Positions 52,363-59,910 of a DNA stretch of 64,000 nt are shown piece by piece. The notes below the pieces were generated by a model, which searched no databases, was not told where the DNA came from, and saw only the letters and a program-made list of their open reading frames with translations. Source of the DNA: Paracoccaceae bacterium (GTDB lineage: Bacteria; Pseudomonadota; Alphaproteobacteria; Rhodobacterales; Rhodobacteraceae); contig JAKVCO010000006.1 in NCBI GenBank assembly GCA_022448245.1, forward strand, positions 124,001-188,000, written 5' to 3'. The translations under genes and the position numbers were made by a program. The stretch's first letter is position 1. Each line of letters opens with the position of its first letter.

Positions 52363-53763
52363 ATGGACGGCAACATCAACGATATTAGCCAAATCATAGA
52401 ACGCGATCGTGCCCACGTTTGGCACCATCTTATCCAGCATGCTCCCTTCGAAACGGTCGATCCTAAGATCATCGTTGAGGGCAAGGGCGTCCGCGTTTGG
52501 GACCAAGACGGCAAAGAGCACATCGATGCCGTGTCCGGCGGTGTCTGGACGGTCAACGTCGGCTACGGTCGCGAACGCATCGCCGACGCTGTGCGCGATC
52601 AGCTTGTTAAGATGAACTACTTTGCGGGTGCCACGGGCTCGATCCCCGGCGCGACCTTCGCTCAGATGCTCACCGACAAGATGCCGGGCATGACCCGCGT
52701 CTACTATTCGAACTCGGGCTCCGAGGCGAATGAGAAGGCCTACAAGATGGTCCGACAGATCGCGCACAAGCGCTATGCCGGCAAAAAGTACAAGATCCTC
52801 TACCGTGAGCGCGACTACCACGGCACGACCATCGGCACGATGGCGTCCGGCGGCCACCACCAGCGCAACGCGCAGTATGGCCCCTTCCCCGATGGCTTCA
52901 TCCCCGTGCCGCACTGCCTTGAGTACCGCGCGCACGAGCAAGAGTGGGCCGAGGGCCTCTCCGGCGAGGCATATGGCATCGCGGCAGCCAAGGAGATCGA
53001 AAAGGTCATCCTGCGCGAAGGCCCCGATACCGTGGGCGGCCTCATCCTCGAGCCGATCACCGCAGGTGGCGGTGTTATCGTGCCGCCCGAGGGCTACTGG
53101 CCCCGCGTCCAGGAGATCTGCAAGCAGTACGGCGTGCTCCTGATCATCGACGAAGTCGTCTGCGGCGTGGGCCGTACGGGCGAGTGGTTCGGGTACCAGA
53201 ACTACGACGTGAAGCCTGACATCGTAACGATGGCGAAGGGTGTGGCCTCCGGCTACGCGGCAATCTCATGCACCGTGACGACCGAAGAAGTCTTCCAGAT
53301 GTTCAAGGACGACGCGTCTGACCCGATGAACTACTTCCGCGACATCTCAACCTTCGGCGGCTGCACGGCAGGTCCGGCGGCGGCGATCGAGAACATGAAG
53401 ATCATCGAAGAAGAGAACCTGCGCGAGAACACGTTGGCCATGGGTGCCCACATGATGGGCCATCTGGGCGAGTTGGCTGAAAAGCACAGCGTCATCGGTG
53501 AGGTGCGCGGCAAAGGTCTCTTCCTCGGCGCCGAGCTGGTGAAAGATCGCGACAGCCGCACCCCCGCCGACGAAGCGCATGTGCAGGCCATCGTGAAAGA
53601 CTGCATGGCCCAAGGCATCGTCATCGGCGCAACCAACCGCAGCTTCCACGGCTACAACAACACGCTGTGCTTCTCGCCTGCTCTGATCTCCACCGCCGAT
53701 GATATCGACCAGGTCTGCGCTGGCGTCGACGAAGCCCTCACGCGGGTCTTCGGCGCAGCCTAA
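52363..53763 (+). CDS. tpa: Taurine-pyruvate aminotransferase
   Basis: A 466-aa class III PLP aminotransferase. AVSGGVWTVNVGYGRERIA, VYYSNSGSEANEKAYKM, RDYHGTTIGTMASGGH and LLIIDEVVCGVGRTGEWFGY are present, with the PLP lysine in IVTMAKGVASGYAAIS (about residue 290). It transfers the amino group of taurine to pyruvate, giving sulfoacetaldehyde and alanine. GGGAGGG lies just before the ATG. It is followed by a strong terminator, so xsc is transcribed separately. Confidence 0.95.
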   Translation: MDGNINDISQIIERDRAHVWHHLIQHAPFETVDPKIIVEGKGVRVWDQDGKEHIDAVSGGVWTVNVGYGRERIADAVRDQLVKMNYFAGATGSIPGATFAQMLTDKMPGMTRVYYSNSGSEANEKAYKMVRQIAHKRYAGKKYKILYRERDYHGTTIGTMASGGHHQRNAQYGPFPDGFIPVPHCLEYRAHEQEWAEGLSGEAYGIAAAKEIEKVILREGPDTVGGLILEPITAGGGVIVPPEGYWPRVQEICKQYGVLLIIDEVVCGVGRTGEWFGYQNYDVKPDIVTMAKGVASGYAAISCTVTTEEVFQMFKDDASDPMNYFRDISTFGGCTAGPAAAIENMKIIEEENLRENTLAMGAHMMGHLGELAEKHSVIGEVRGKGLFLGAELVKDRDSRTPADEAHVQAIVKDCMAQGIVIGATNRSFHGYNNTLCFSPALISTADDIDQVCAGVDEALTRVFGAA

Positions 53764-53791
53764 GCGAGCAAAGTGATCCTATAGCAATCGC

Positions 53792-53815
53792 AAGGGGCCT
53801 TCGGGCCCCTTTGCT
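53792..53815 (+). terminator. Rho-independent terminator after tpa
   Basis: AAGGGGCC-TTCG-GGCCCCTT, a perfect 8-bp stem with a TTCG tetraloop, followed by TGCTTTG. It lies 29 nt after the tpa stop. Confidence 0.8.
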
Positions 53816-54009
53816 TTGCCCAGACCATTCTCACAAGAGCCACGCGCAAAGAGAGAATCTCTGCCCACTAGCGGTGACATGCGCGCACCCGTTGCAAACC
53901 CAACATTCGCGACATCTTGGACCTTCCGTCAACCATATTGACCATTTTTGCAATAAATGAGAAAAAATCTCTCAATAGATCGCAAAAAATTCGCGATTCA
54001 GGCCTAAAA

Positions 54010-54032
54010 TGAAATTCTCGACGAGAATTTCA
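54010..54032. promoter_or_regulatory. 23-nt perfect palindrome upstream of xsc
   Basis: TGAAATTCTCG-A-CGAGAATTTCA, two exact 11-nt arms around one base, about 90 nt upstream of the xsc start. The length and symmetry point to a dimeric regulator's operator. It does not resemble the inverted repeats in front of tauA or tpa. Confidence 0.65.
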
Positions 54033-54118
54033 CTAGCGAGACTCAATCGAGCCTCCTAAAGGTAGACGAAAGAAAACAGATCACTCGGCGCTTTGCGCCC
54101 CAGCGAAAGGTCCGTCCC

Positions 54119-55912
54119 ATGAAGATGACTACTGAAGAAGCCTTCGTAAAGGTTCTGCAGCGCCACGGTATTGAACATGCCTTCGGGATTATCGGCTCGG
54201 CGATGATGCCGATCTCCGATCTCTTCCCCCAAGCGGGCATTATGTTCTGGGATTGCGCGCATGAAGGCTCCGCAGGCTTCATGTCTGACGGCTACACCCG
54301 CGCCACCGGCAAGATGTCGATGATGATCGCGCAGAACGGCCCCGGCATCACGAACTTCGTGACCGCCGTAAAGACCGCCTACTGGAACCACACGCCGCTG
54401 CTTCTCGTCACGCCGCAGGCCGCCAACAAGACCATCGGTCAGGGCGGTTTCCAGGAAGTGGAGCAGATGGCTCTCTTTCAAGACATGGTTGCGTATCAGG
54501 AAGAGGTCCGTGACCCCTCCCGCGTGGCAGAGGTTCTGACCCGCGTGATCTCCCAAGCCAAGCGCCTCTCCGGCCCGGCTCAGCTGAACATCCCGCGTGA
54601 CTTCTGGACCCAAGTGGTCGACATCGAGATCCCCGATCCCGTCGAATTCGAGCGCTCCCCCGGTGGTGAGAACTCTGTCGCAGCCGCAGCAGCGATGCTG
54701 TCGGAAGCCAAGAACCCGGTAATCCTGAACGGCGCAGGCGTTGTTCTTTCCGAAGGCGGCCTCGCAGCGTCCCAAGCACTTGCCGAGCGTCTGACCGCAC
54801 CGGTCTGCGTGGGCTACCAGCACAATGACGCCTTCCCCGGCAACCACCCGCTCTTTGCAGGTCCGCTGGGCTACAACGGCTCCAAGGCAGGCATGAAGCT
54901 GATCAGCGAAGCAGACGTCGTGCTCTGCCTCGGTACACGCCTCAACCCGTTCTCCACCCTGCCCGGCTACGGCATGGAGTACTGGCCCGCAGACGCCAAG
55001 ATCATCCAGGTCGACATCAACCCTGACCGCATCGGCCTCACAAAGAAGGTCTCCGTGGGCATCGTGGGTGACGCGGCCAAGGTGGCGAAGGGCATCCTGA
55101 ACCAGCTAGCCGACAACGCCGGTGACGCAGGTCGTGAGGATCGCAAGAACCACATCGCACAGATCAAATCCGCATGGGCGCAGGAACTCAGCTCCATGAA
55201 CGAGGAGCAGGACGATCCCGGCACCTCCTGGAACGAGCGTGCCCGTGCTGCCAAGCCGGATTGGATGAGCCCCCGCATGGCGTGGCGCGCGATCCAGTCG
55301 GCGCTGCCGCGTGAGGCGATCATCTCCTCCGACATCGGCAACAACTGCGCGATCGGCAACGCGTACCCGGACTTCGACGAAGGCCGAAAGTACCTCGCAC
55401 CGGGCCTCTTCGGCCCTTGCGGCTACGGTCTGCCGTCCATCGTGGGCGCTAAGATCGGCCAGCCGGACGTACCGGTTGTGGGCTTTGCTGGCGACGGCGC
55501 CTTCGGCATCGCAGTCAACGAACTGACGGCCATCGGTCGCGGCGAATGGCCTGCCATCACGCAGATCGTCTTCCGTAACTACCAGTGGGGCGCTGAAAAG
55601 CGGAACTCCACGCTGTGGTTCGACGACAACTTCGTGGGCACCGAGCTCGACGAAGGTGTGAGTTACGCCGGTATCGCAAACGCTTGTGGCCTCAAAGGCG
55701 TCATCGCGCGCACGCAGGAAGAGCTGACCGCCGCGCTGAACCAGGCGATCACCGACCAGATGCAGAATGGTGTGACCACGCTGATCGAAGCGATGATCAA
55801 CCAGGAGCTGGGCGAGCCCTTCCGTCGCGACGCGATGAAGAAGCCCGTGTCCGTTGCTGGCATCAGCCGCGACGACATGGTGCCCCAGGCCCCTGCTCAG
55901 GCAGCAGAGTAA
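54119..55912 (+). CDS. xsc: Sulfoacetaldehyde acetyltransferase
   Basis: A 597-aa thiamine-diphosphate enzyme. The N-terminal block is KVLQRHGIEHAFGIIGSAMMP, and the ThDP-binding GDGAFGIAVNELTAIG region is followed by the Xsc-typical QWGAEKRNSTLWFDDNF. It splits sulfoacetaldehyde with phosphate into acetyl phosphate and sulfite. ATG 54119 has AAAGG upstream. The pta gene begins 3 nt after its stop codon. Length and sequence fit Xsc rather than acetolactate synthase. Confidence 0.96.
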   Translation: MKMTTEEAFVKVLQRHGIEHAFGIIGSAMMPISDLFPQAGIMFWDCAHEGSAGFMSDGYTRATGKMSMMIAQNGPGITNFVTAVKTAYWNHTPLLLVTPQAANKTIGQGGFQEVEQMALFQDMVAYQEEVRDPSRVAEVLTRVISQAKRLSGPAQLNIPRDFWTQVVDIEIPDPVEFERSPGGENSVAAAAAMLSEAKNPVILNGAGVVLSEGGLAASQALAERLTAPVCVGYQHNDAFPGNHPLFAGPLGYNGSKAGMKLISEADVVLCLGTRLNPFSTLPGYGMEYWPADAKIIQVDINPDRIGLTKKVSVGIVGDAAKVAKGILNQLADNAGDAGREDRKNHIAQIKSAWAQELSSMNEEQDDPGTSWNERARAAKPDWMSPRMAWRAIQSALPREAIISSDIGNNCAIGNAYPDFDEGRKYLAPGLFGPCGYGLPSIVGAKIGQPDVPVVGFAGDGAFGIAVNELTAIGRGEWPAITQIVFRNYQWGAEKRNSTLWFDDNFVGTELDEGVSYAGIANACGLKGVIARTQEELTAALNQAITDQMQNGVTTLIEAMINQELGEPFRRDAMKKPVSVAGISRDDMVPQAPAQAAE

Positions 55913-55915
55913 GCA

Positions 55916-56890
55916 ATGGTGGCGCCCGTCCTGAACGCTCTTCGGGAGCGGGCGTCCCGCGACCAAAAGCACATCGTACTCAGCGAAGGCGACGACCCCC
56001 GGGTCGTCGCTGCTGCTTTGGAAGCTGTAGATTCCGGGCTTGCCCGCATCAGCCTTGTCGGTGGTCCGGGCGCAGCAGGCGCTGAGGTCCACGACCCTGA
56101 AACCTCTCCCCTTCGTCCGCAACTCGTCGAGAAGCTCGTCGACCTGCGCGGCCACAAGGGCATGACGGCGGAGCGGGCCGAGCAAGAGGTTTCCAAACGC
56201 CTCGTCTTCGCGGCCCTCATGGTGGCGTGCGACATGGCCGACGGCACTGTTGGCGGCGCTGTTGAAACCACATCCGACACAGTGCGTGCTGCACTTCAGG
56301 TGATTGGCAAAGCAAAGACGGCGCCGATCGTCTCCTCCTTCTTTCTGATGGTCCTGCCTGAGGGGCACCCTTCAGGCCGCGAGGCGGTCATCTTCTCAGA
56401 TGCAGGTCTCGTCGTTGAACCCTCCGCTGAAGAGCTCGCCGCCATTGCCCGCGCCTCCGCTGACTCGTGGACGGCACTGACAGGCGAAGACCCGAGCGTC
56501 GCGATGCTGTCCTTCTCAACCAAAGGGTCGGCCAAGCACCCACGGGTGACCAAGGTGACCGAAGCGCTTGGGCTGCTCCAGCAGGCTCGCCCTGATCTCG
56601 CCGCGGATGGAGAGTTGCAGTTCGACGCGGCCTTCGTGCCGGATATTGCCGCCAAGAAGGCGCCTGGCTCCGCCACGGCAGGGCAATCTAACGTGTTGAT
56701 TTTCCCCAACCTTGAGGCTGGCAATATCGGCTACAAGATCGCTCAGCGGATTGGTGGAGCCGAGGCGATCGGCCCTATTCTGCAAGGTCTGGCGAAGCCG
56801 GCAAATGACCTCAGCCGCGGCTGCACTGCCGAGGACATCGTGAACATGATCGCCGTCACATCGGCGCAGTCACAGGCGCTCGGCGCCTAA
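55916..56890 (+). CDS. pta: Phosphate acetyltransferase
   Basis: A 324-aa phosphotransacetylase of the short catalytic type, lacking the long N-terminal domain. ASRDQKHIVLSEGDDPRVVAAA opens the domain, AALMVACDMADGTVGGAVETTSDTVRAAL follows, and SNVLIFPNLEAGNIGYKIAQRIGGAEAIGPILQG is near the C-terminus. It converts acetyl phosphate from Xsc to acetyl-CoA. It forms an operon with xsc and overlaps the convergent lacI-type gene by 4 nt. Confidence 0.95.
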   Translation: MVAPVLNALRERASRDQKHIVLSEGDDPRVVAAALEAVDSGLARISLVGGPGAAGAEVHDPETSPLRPQLVEKLVDLRGHKGMTAERAEQEVSKRLVFAALMVACDMADGTVGGAVETTSDTVRAALQVIGKAKTAPIVSSFFLMVLPEGHPSGREAVIFSDAGLVVEPSAEELAAIARASADSWTALTGEDPSVAMLSFSTKGSAKHPRVTKVTEALGLLQQARPDLAADGELQFDAAFVPDIAAKKAPGSATAGQSNVLIFPNLEAGNIGYKIAQRIGGAEAIGPILQGLAKPANDLSRGCTAEDIVNMIAVTSAQSQALGA

Positions 56891-57867
56891 GTCGACCCAC
56901 GTTCAATCAGCCGCACAGGGAGCGGGCTCTCAGGGGCCTCGCGTCCCATAAGGCAGGCCATGGTCCTGGCCGCCATCGCATCTGGGTCCTGCGCAATCGT
57001 GGTCAGCTGATAAGCCGGAAAAGCCGCTGCTGGCACATTGTCGAAGCCCACAACGCGCACATCGTCTGGCACCGAGAGCCCGAGCTCGTAGCGCAACGTA
57101 TCAAGCACCACGAGCGCCATGAAATCGTTGGCAACAAAGACGGCATCGGGACTGTTTTCTGGATCCGCAAACATCGTACGCGCGGCGGCTTTTGCCTGCT
57201 CCGCGACGAAGTTGCCAACCTCGCGCGCGAAGAGGCTTAGGCCTGCGGCGCGCAGACCGTCGATAAAGCCCGCCTCGCGTTCACGCTGGGTGCTGGCCTC
57301 CTCCCACCCCGCGATATGAGCGATCCGACGCGCCCCGCGGGCAATGAGATGCTCGGCCGCGAGGCGCCCCCCTGCCCGGCTGTCCGAGATCACTGCCACC
57401 TCATCGGATGCACCCATATGCCGGTTCAGCAGCACGACAGGCACATCCATCACCGCACACCGCTTGGCGAGATCCGAGGACAGCCCCACAGAGGCGAGCA
57501 CCAACCCATCCACCTGATAATCGAGAATGTCTTCGACAACCGCGTCCGCCTCGGGCCCGTCATTGCCTGCAAGAAACATGAGGATGTGGTAGCCCTCCTC
57601 CTGCAGCGCGCGGGAGAGTTTTTCGATCAGCGGCGGGTAGAAGTGGTTGTCGAGATAGCTGACGACCAGCCCGATCATCTTGCTCGACCCGGTGAGGAGA
57701 GAGCGCGCCAAAGCGTTCGGGCGATAGCCCAGCTCCTCCGCCGCCTGCCGCACCTTGGCGACCGTCTCGGCAGAGGCTGAAGCACCCGGCGTGAAGACGC
57801 GCGAAACGGCGGACCGGCTGACACCGGCCCGCTCGGCCACCTGGGAAGAGGTGACCTTGCCTTCCAT
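56887..57867 (-). CDS. LacI family transcriptional regulator
   Basis: A 326-aa repressor. The HTH and hinge read VTSSQVAERAGVSRSAVSRVFTP and AAEELGYRPNALARSL; the effector domain has IGLVVSYLDNHFYPPLIEKL and AVFVANDFMALVVLDTLRYE, with RVVGFDNVPAAAF typical of sugar-type LacI regulators. Its start overlaps the SnoaL-like gene (ATGA), so it is the last gene of the right-edge operon and probably controls it in response to the imported compound or a metabolite. It overlaps pta convergently. Confidence 0.92.
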   Translation of the reverse strand: MEGKVTSSQVAERAGVSRSAVSRVFTPGASASAETVAKVRQAAEELGYRPNALARSLLTGSSKMIGLVVSYLDNHFYPPLIEKLSRALQEEGYHILMFLAGNDGPEADAVVEDILDYQVDGLVLASVGLSSDLAKRCAVMDVPVVLLNRHMGASDEVAVISDSRAGGRLAAEHLIARGARRIAHIAGWEEASTQREREAGFIDGLRAAGLSLFAREVGNFVAEQAKAAARTMFADPENSPDAVFVANDFMALVVLDTLRYELGLSVPDDVRVVGFDNVPAAAFPAYQLTTIAQDPDAMAARTMACLMGREAPESPLPVRLIERGST

Positions 57868-58391
57868 CAGGGCGCCGGTGGCGTGGCTTCTCCACGGTCA
57901 TAGGCTTCCCAGCCTTTACCGTTGAAGACGTCCACTCCAAGTTGAGCCATCACATGCGGGAAATCGACCATGACGTAGTTATCTACGATCTTGCCGTCGA
58001 CGACCTTCCAAAAATCCATGTAGCGCACCGTGATGCGTTTGCCTGATGCAGGAATCCCCATGAACTCCCCCCCGTGGGTGACTTCCTGACGCCCGAAGGC
58101 GGCGGCCCATTCACCCATGTAAAGCCGTGCTTCATCCACACAGACTTTGTCATGAAAGGCCGCCTGGAACGGCTTTTGCCAGTTGTCCTGAAACTCCCGC
58201 AGGCCCTCTTTGCTGCCGCAGCCGGTGTTCCCCATCCAACGGAATCCTTCAGAGAAGAACTCCCCGATGTCCGTGATCCGGTGGTCATTGAGGCCGTCCA
58301 CCATGCCTTCAATGACGGCGCGGGTCTCTTCGGTTTTGCTCAAGTCAGTATCTTTGCTGAGCATCGCTTGTTCGGGGCGTGAACCTTTCAT
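57867..58391 (-). CDS. SnoaL-like (ester cyclase fold) protein
   Basis: A 174-aa NTF2-fold protein. EGMVDGLNDHRITDIGEFFSEGFRWMG is the N-terminal helix part; EVTHGGEFMGIPASGKRITVRYMDFWKVVDGKIVDNYVMVDFP carries the SnoaL strand block. The ending DFPHVMAQLGVDVF is shared with the second domain of the 331-aa protein at 58740 (DVPHVLLQLGFDIF), so they are relatives. SnoaL-like proteins include isomerases and eliminases; a catalytic histidine or aspartate cannot be fixed here. ATGA overlaps on both sides. Start ATG 58391, with ATG 58364 possible. Confidence 0.85.
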   Translation of the reverse strand: MKGSRPEQAMLSKDTDLSKTEETRAVIEGMVDGLNDHRITDIGEFFSEGFRWMGNTGCGSKEGLREFQDNWQKPFQAAFHDKVCVDEARLYMGEWAAAFGRQEVTHGGEFMGIPASGKRITVRYMDFWKVVDGKIVDNYVMVDFPHVMAQLGVDVFNGKGWEAYDRGEATPPAP

Positions 58392-58468
58392 TGAACCTCC
58401 AGTTCTTTGGGCATTTCGTTGAGTGGGCCGCGCGGATGGAGCGCGAGATTGGGTTTATCAACCATCAT
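58388..58468 (-). CDS. 26-aa micro-ORF coupled on both sides
   Basis: A 27-codon ORF (MMVDKPNLALHPRGPLNEMPKE...). Its ATG overlaps the stop of the 92-aa membrane gene and its TGA overlaps the SnoaL-like start, both by 4 nt. Such exact joins suggest it is translated. It may be a tiny peptide or just a coupling bridge. Soluble and proline-rich, no known family. Confidence 0.35.
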   Translation of the reverse strand: MMVDKPNLALHPRGPLNEMPKELEVQ

Positions 58469-58743
58469 TGTGGCGTTCCTTGGAGTTCGCGCCCAGCTGC
58501 CCTGATCGCTAGGACCTGCCTGTAAAGGACCTCATATCCAAGGAAGGGCCAATACATCAGAAGGAAACTACTGACGATAAATGACCATGCGGTACCGGAG
58601 TAGAAACCCGCCATGTAGGTTGAGAAGAGGGGCACGCAAAAGAAGAGGAGCAGTCGCCAGACATACTTCAAAATGACGTAGCTCCAAGGACGTTCGAAGG
58701 CGCGCGATGGGTATTTTGTGTGTCCGCTGGTTGGCTTGGTCAT
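58465..58743 (-). CDS. Small membrane protein (92 aa) of unknown function
   Basis: Two hydrophobic segments, YVILKYVWRLLLFFCVPLFSTYM and TAWSFIVSSFLLMYWPFLGYEVLY, follow a basic N-terminus with aromatic residues (AFERPWS) and end in a basic tail. Overlaps of 4 nt link it to the double SnoaL gene before it and the micro-ORF after it. It may anchor or accompany the GMC enzyme or another partner at the inner membrane, but this is inference. I recognise no family. Confidence 0.7.
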   Translation of the reverse strand: MTKPTSGHTKYPSRAFERPWSYVILKYVWRLLLFFCVPLFSTYMAGFYSGTAWSFIVSSFLLMYWPFLGYEVLYRQVLAIRAAGRELQGTPQ

Positions 58744-59735
58744 CGTGAGTTGCCCCCAGACGCGGGTAGCTCGGAATTCCTTGCAAAAATATCGAAGCCA
58801 AGCTGCAGGAGCACATGCGGTACATCAACGAACACCCAGTTTTCGACGAGAAGATCACCCTCGCGGCGCCACCAGTCGCACACGCGCATGAAAATACGCT
58901 CGTTGCTGGCAGGCTGGCCCAGGAAGGATTTGACGTTAATCCCTGTCAGGGAGGGCCATCCGCCTGAGCAGATGTAGTCGCCGTCCCCAAAGCGGGCAAA
59001 ATGCGAGGTCATGCCGTTGCCGGCAGCGCCTCCAGACCAGCCTTCGAACTGGCTCTCAAACGGCACTTGGAAGGACCGGAACGCTTCAATGCCCAGGAAC
59101 GAGCCGAAGGCGCCCGGCCCATACCAGACCATGTTGTCATGCCAAAACGGGCGCCAGGCCTCATCGGGTGTGTTGAGCGCGAGGAGCATCTCGGTCACCC
59201 GCTTGGCGCTATCGGCGCCGCGATCGGCATCGCGCGGCCATAGCAGACCATCTTGCGAGGCGGGGCCTTGGATCAGCCCTCGGTACCCTAAGGTCTCCCC
59301 GGGTCCTATGGCGATGGGCCACTGACCGGTGGCAACCATCAGTTCGGGCAGATCAAGAAAGACATAGCTTTCAACCGCACGCCCGTCCTCAAAGCGGTGG
59401 AACTCCCCGAACCGGAGATAGGCTGTCTCGCCAGACGGCTTCAGCCCGAGCCATGGGGCAATGAAGCACCCAGAATAATAGCCCGTGCAGGTGATCCAGT
59501 CGCCGCCCTCGAAGGCGCCGGCCATGACGATGTCGTCACGGCGGTAGAGCCCCTCGAACGCGCGTCGCAGCCCCTCGAGAACCGCGCCGTAGTCCTCTTT
59601 GGTGCAGGAGTTGAAGGGGTGCACGACCTCGATCTTGGCCGCTTGGTCCCACATCTCCAGCGGGTCGCCGGGCGCGGCGGGGTGGCGTTGAGACGCGAGG
59701 AACGTTCGGAATGTATCGTGATGTTTGGGGTGCAT
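58740..59735 (-). CDS. Two-domain SnoaL-like protein
   Basis: A 331-aa protein made of two NTF2/SnoaL units. Unit 1 (about residues 35-150) ends with YVFLDLPELMVATGQWP; unit 2 (about 170-325) ends with WVFVDVPHVLLQLGFDIFARN, like the 174-aa neighbour. Both units have the W/Y-rich strand blocks of SnoaL (GGDWITCTGYYSG; GDGDYICSGGW). Fused copies suggest internal duplication. ATG 59735 has AAGGA ten bases upstream; ATG 59759 is an alternative. No catalytic residues can be assigned. It probably acts on the product of the GMC enzyme. Confidence 0.85.
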   Translation of the reverse strand: MHPKHHDTFRTFLASQRHPAAPGDPLEMWDQAAKIEVVHPFNSCTKEDYGAVLEGLRRAFEGLYRRDDIVMAGAFEGGDWITCTGYYSGCFIAPWLGLKPSGETAYLRFGEFHRFEDGRAVESYVFLDLPELMVATGQWPIAIGPGETLGYRGLIQGPASQDGLLWPRDADRGADSAKRVTEMLLALNTPDEAWRPFWHDNMVWYGPGAFGSFLGIEAFRSFQVPFESQFEGWSGGAAGNGMTSHFARFGDGDYICSGGWPSLTGINVKSFLGQPASNERIFMRVCDWWRREGDLLVENWVFVDVPHVLLQLGFDIFARNSELPASGGNSR

Positions 59736-59775
59736 GATGCGGTATCCTTTCAGGAACATCGGCGCTGGGGCCGAC

Positions 59776-59910
59776 CTATGGGGTGGGAGCGATCACGCTC
59801 CTCCCCGGTCCTGCGCGCATCACGGCGAAAGGAATGCGGCCCGGAGGCCGCCGTTTGACCCGTGCAAACCAAGCACAAGCCCGTGCGATATGGGCGAGCA
59901 TGGCGGTCAT
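59776..59910 (-). CDS. 44-aa basic micro-ORF after the GMC gene
   Basis: Starts in a 4-nt overlap with the GMC stop (ATGA) and ends 41 nt before the double SnoaL start. The N-terminus is hydrophobic (MTAMLAHIARACAWFA), the rest basic (RVKRRPPGRIPFAVMRAG). It could be a short membrane or amphipathic peptide. Coding potential is weak apart from the coupling. Confidence 0.35.
   Translation of the reverse strand: MTAMLAHIARACAWFARVKRRPPGRIPFAVMRAGPGRSVIAPTP

Larger units (their letters stand above)
53764..54118. other. 355-bp intergenic region between tpa and xsc
   Basis: It starts with the tpa terminator (53792-53811) and then becomes AT-rich. It holds three inverted repeats towards xsc: TGAGA/TCTCA (53958-53974), ATCGC/GCGAT (53979-53997) and the 23-nt palindrome at 54010-54032. 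No gene is seen. Confidence 0.6.

Noticed and set aside
55106-56368. 420-codon antisense ORF across xsc and pta
   Set aside because: Shadow frame spanning two well-supported genes on the other strand.
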